Below are positions 4,688-6,603 of a stretch of DNA of 6,603 bases, piece by piece (the stretch's first letter is position 1; each line of letters begins with the position of its first letter). The translations under genes and the position numbers were made by a program. The notes under the pieces are model-generated. The model ran no database searches and was not told where the DNA came from. It saw nothing but the letters and a program-made list of their open reading frames with translations. Source of the stretch: Candidatus Nomurabacteria bacterium (GTDB taxonomy: Bacteria; Patescibacteriota; Minisyncoccia; Phycocordibacterales; UBA9973); NCBI GenBank assembly GCA_943356425.1, contig CALRFE010000040.1:1-6603 (forward strand), written 5' to 3'.

Positions 4688-4712
4688 TAACTAAAACCTG
4701 ACACCTGATTTT
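4671..4712. repeat. Degenerate heptamer array 4, overlapping the proS stop
   Basis: Six 7-bp units begin at 4671, 4678, 4685, 4692, 4699 and 4706; examples are TAAAACC (4692) and TGACACC (4699). The first two units encode the last ProRS residues (EAKS), the third supplies the TAG stop, and the rest fill the spacer to 2 nt before the mreB ATG. The order of units matches array 1 at 427-468. Confidence 0.75.
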
Positions 4713-4714
4713 AT

Positions 4715-5761
4715 ATGTTCAATAAACTCTACAATGCATTTTCAAATGATATCGGCATCGATCTCGGCACGGCAAATACGCTCGTGTATTTGAAAGGGCA
4801 GGGTATTGTTATTAATGAGCCTTCTGTCGTTGCAGTGAATACTAAGTCGGGACAGATCGTCGCGGTCGGACAAGCAGCAAAGGACATGCTCGGTCGCACG
4901 CCGGGACACATCAAGGCCATCCGCCCGCTCGTTGACGGCGTTATTTCAGATTTTGAAGTGACCGAAGAAATGCTTGCGTATTTGATCGGCAAGACCGAAA
5001 AGATTTCAAAGAAATTTTTTCGTCCACGCGTGGTGATCGGTGTACCGTCTGGCGTGACCAATGTGGAGATCCGCGCAGTGTATGACGCCGCGAAGTCCGC
5101 AGGCGCCCGTGAAGTCTATATCATCGAAGAACCGATGGCAGCGGCGATCGGTATTCGTATGCCGATCAAAGAGCCGGTCGGTTCGATGATCATCGATATC
5201 GGTGGTGGTACGACGGACATCGCAGTCATTTCGCTCGGTGGAATTGTCCGATCGAAAAATCTCAAGATTGCTGGCGACAAATTGAATAATGATATTACGA
5301 CGTATTTGCGCGACGAGTTCAAATTGCTGATCGGTGAGAAAACTGCGGAAAGTGTCAAGATGCAGATCGGATCAGTTATGGAAGGAAATTTTATGGAAGC
5401 CGAAGTTCGTGGTCGCGATCTCGTGACCGGGCTTCCGCGTGAAGTGATCGTGACTGATTCCGACATTCGTGAAGCGATCGGCGCATCGATCAATAATTTG
5501 ATCGATGGCGTCAAGGAAGTTTTAGAAACAACTCCTCCTGAAATCCTTGCAGATTCCATGCATCGCGGTATCGTGCTTTCCGGTGGTGGCGCGCTTTTGC
5601 ACGGCCTTGCGACGCTCCTTCAAAATATTTTAAAAATCCCAGTGTTCGTTGCGGAGGATCCGCTCACCGCAGTTGCACGCGGTACAGGAATCGTGCTCGA
5701 CGACATCGACTATTACAAAGAAGTTCTCCTAAATACTGAAGATGAACTTCCACCAAGATAA
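4715..5761 (+). CDS. mreB: Rod shape-determining protein MreB (bacterial actin)
   Basis: MreB is an actin-like ATPase that forms short antiparallel filaments on the inner face of the cell membrane and guides the elongation machinery for peptidoglycan. At 348 residues it matches the usual length (347 in E. coli). The nucleotide-binding signatures of the actin/Hsp70 fold are intact: phosphate 1 DIGIDLGTANT (12-22), the IEEPMAAAIG segment (137-146) with the catalytic glutamate region, phosphate 2 DIGGGTTDIA (161-170) and the adenosine motif GIVLSGGGALLHGL (285-298). DPLTAVARGTG (315-325) is also present. The N-terminal MFNKLYNAFSND resembles the membrane-contacting amphipathic start found in many MreB proteins. 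ATG 4715 is the natural start; no Shine-Dalgarno precedes it. It lies 27 nt behind proS and overlaps mreC by 20 nt, so the three genes probably form one transcript. Confidence 0.98.
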   Translation: MFNKLYNAFSNDIGIDLGTANTLVYLKGQGIVINEPSVVAVNTKSGQIVAVGQAAKDMLGRTPGHIKAIRPLVDGVISDFEVTEEMLAYLIGKTEKISKKFFRPRVVIGVPSGVTNVEIRAVYDAAKSAGAREVYIIEEPMAAAIGIRMPIKEPVGSMIIDIGGGTTDIAVISLGGIVRSKNLKIAGDKLNNDITTYLRDEFKLLIGEKTAESVKMQIGSVMEGNFMEAEVRGRDLVTGLPREVIVTDSDIREAIGASINNLIDGVKEVLETTPPEILADSMHRGIVLSGGGALLHGLATLLQNILKIPVFVAEDPLTAVARGTGIVLDDIDYYKEVLLNTEDELPPR

Positions 5762-6530
5762 AAAAAGAAAGGCGCAGAAAAAATTCTTGCTCGCGATTGC
5801 AGGAGTTGTTCTTTGCGTGCTCATGCTGACACTCACACCGCTTTCGCGAGTGCTTTCTGGTCCATTCGGACGGATGGGAAAAATTTTCTGGAAGAGCGGA
5901 GAGCAAGCAGAGAGTGCAGTATCATCAGGTGCGATCGTCGTTCAAAGCAAATCATCGCTTCACGCAAAGAATGTTGCGCTCGAATCAGAAAATGCGGATC
6001 TGAAATTACAGCTCGCCGATCGCGGTCTGCTCGTAAAGGAAAACGAGATGCTCAAGGGAGAATTAGGACGAACGGGCTCCGCTCCAAAAATCATCGCGAC
6101 GATCCTTGCAAAGCCCAATCGCACGCCATACGACACGCTCGTGCTCGATATTGGAAGCGATGCAGGCATTAGAAATGACGCAGTCGTCTACGCAGGCGGA
6201 GAAATTGCGATCGGTCGGATCGGAGAAGTTTCAGCAAGAACTTCAAAAGTCGTCTTGTATTCGACGCCCGATGAAAAAATAACTGCGCGATTGGAAGACA
6301 AGAACATTGATGTAGAACTTATCGGCCGAGGTGGCGGAAATTTTGAGATCTCAATCCCACGCGATGTCGTTGTGCCTGAAGGTGCGCGAATACTCCTACC
6401 GTCGATCACACCGACGATCATTGCGACTGTTGTTAAAACCATTTCTGATGAACGTGATCCGTTCCAAAAAATTCTCCTTCAGAGTCCAGTCAATATTCAG
6501 GAACTCAATTATGTATACATTGCAAAGTAA
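5742..6530 (+). CDS. mreC: Rod shape-determining protein MreC
   Basis: MreC is a bitopic membrane protein whose outer domain forms assemblies that connect MreB filaments with the peptidoglycan synthesis proteins. Visible parts, in order: a basic cytoplasmic N-terminus (KKRKAQKK, 7-14), one transmembrane helix at about 15-33 (FLLAIAGVVLCVLMLTLTP), a predicted coiled coil at about 70-108 used for dimerisation, and the beta-barrel MreC domain from about 115. Within it lies the family's most conserved stretch, TPYDTLVLDIGSDAGIRND (128-146) with AIGRIGEV (156-163). At 262 residues it is shorter than MreC of B. subtilis (290) and E. coli (367), mainly for lack of a C-terminal tail. ATG 5742 is the first start after an in-frame stop at 5730, so the 20-nt overlap with mreB is real and suggests translational coupling. 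mreD would be expected next but is not in the window. Confidence 0.95.
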   Translation: MNFHQDKKRKAQKKFLLAIAGVVLCVLMLTLTPLSRVLSGPFGRMGKIFWKSGEQAESAVSSGAIVVQSKSSLHAKNVALESENADLKLQLADRGLLVKENEMLKGELGRTGSAPKIIATILAKPNRTPYDTLVLDIGSDAGIRNDAVVYAGGEIAIGRIGEVSARTSKVVLYSTPDEKITARLEDKNIDVELIGRGGGNFEISIPRDVVVPEGARILLPSITPTIIATVVKTISDERDPFQKILLQSPVNIQELNYVYIAK

Positions 6531-6540
6531 AACTTTGCTA

Positions 6541-6589
6541 AAATCCGAAGCACGAATTCCGAAATTCGAAACAAATTCTAAATATCAAG
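6541..6589. repeat. Degenerate heptamer array 5, downstream of mreC
   Basis: Seven 7-bp steps from 6541; the first four end in CG (for example AATTCCG at 6555 and AAATTCG at 6562). They match the AATTACG unit type of array 2. Later units are poorer, and a TAC-beginning unit follows at 6590, echoing the order in array 2. The array starts 10 bases after the mreC stop. The remaining bases to 6603 contain no start codon that I can support. Confidence 0.65.
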
Positions 6590-6603
6590 TACGTAGCGCT
6601 TAA

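Noticed and set aside
5813..6172. Plus-strand frame within mreC
   Set aside because: It overlaps mreC entirely in another frame and has Arg-rich composition typical of a shadow; mreC has clear domains.
6331..6603. Plus-strand frame reaching the window end, as a possible mreD start
   Set aside because: It begins inside mreC in another frame, reads through the repeat-like spacer and lacks the hydrophobic helices expected for MreD.

Overview
The window reads as a piece of a small bacterial genome, most likely a member of the Candidate Phyla Radiation (Patescibacteria, Parcubacteria-like). This is an inference. It rests on compact proteins (a 419-residue prolyl-tRNA synthetase with no editing insertion), start codons with no recognisable Shine-Dalgarno sequence, a tRNA gene without an encoded CCA, short gene spacers, and spacers built from degenerate 7-bp tandem repeats. 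No 16S rRNA or other formal taxonomic marker is present.

Layout. Positions 1-372 hold the 3' end of a plus-strand gene with a threonine/glycine-rich tail, closed by a perfect bidirectional terminator at 383-421. From the other side, a minus-strand unit runs towards that terminator: promoter (2772-2800), a roughly 180-nt folded leader (2587-2767), rpsB (ribosomal protein S2), tsf (EF-Ts), a small membrane protein 2 nt behind tsf, and a tRNA-Thr(UGU). Upstream lies a lone 159-residue gene of unknown function (2856-3335, minus), whose terminator abuts the rpsB promoter. From about 3400 rightwards the plus strand carries proS, mreB and mreC, very close together, with mreB and mreC overlapping by 20 nt. 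The last 73 bases are repeat-like spacer; the next gene (mreD would be expected) is outside the window.

How the genes work together. The left cluster supplies translation: S2 for the small subunit, EF-Ts to recycle EF-Tu, and a threonine tRNA. The right cluster joins a tRNA charging enzyme (ProRS) to the rod-shape machinery: MreB is the actin-like filament, and MreC is its membrane-anchored partner that connects it to peptidoglycan synthesis outside the membrane.

The most unusual material is not protein-coding. Five spacers (about 427-468, 553-629, 1842-1883, 4671-4712 and 6541-6589) consist of degenerate tandem heptamers. Two of them share the same order of units, and one supplies the stop codon of proS. 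In some arrays each unit begins with TAA, TGA or TAG, so stops fall in all three frames within a few units. The other notable element is the rpsB leader, which folds by eye into nested helices with a three-way junction starting at the predicted transcription start.
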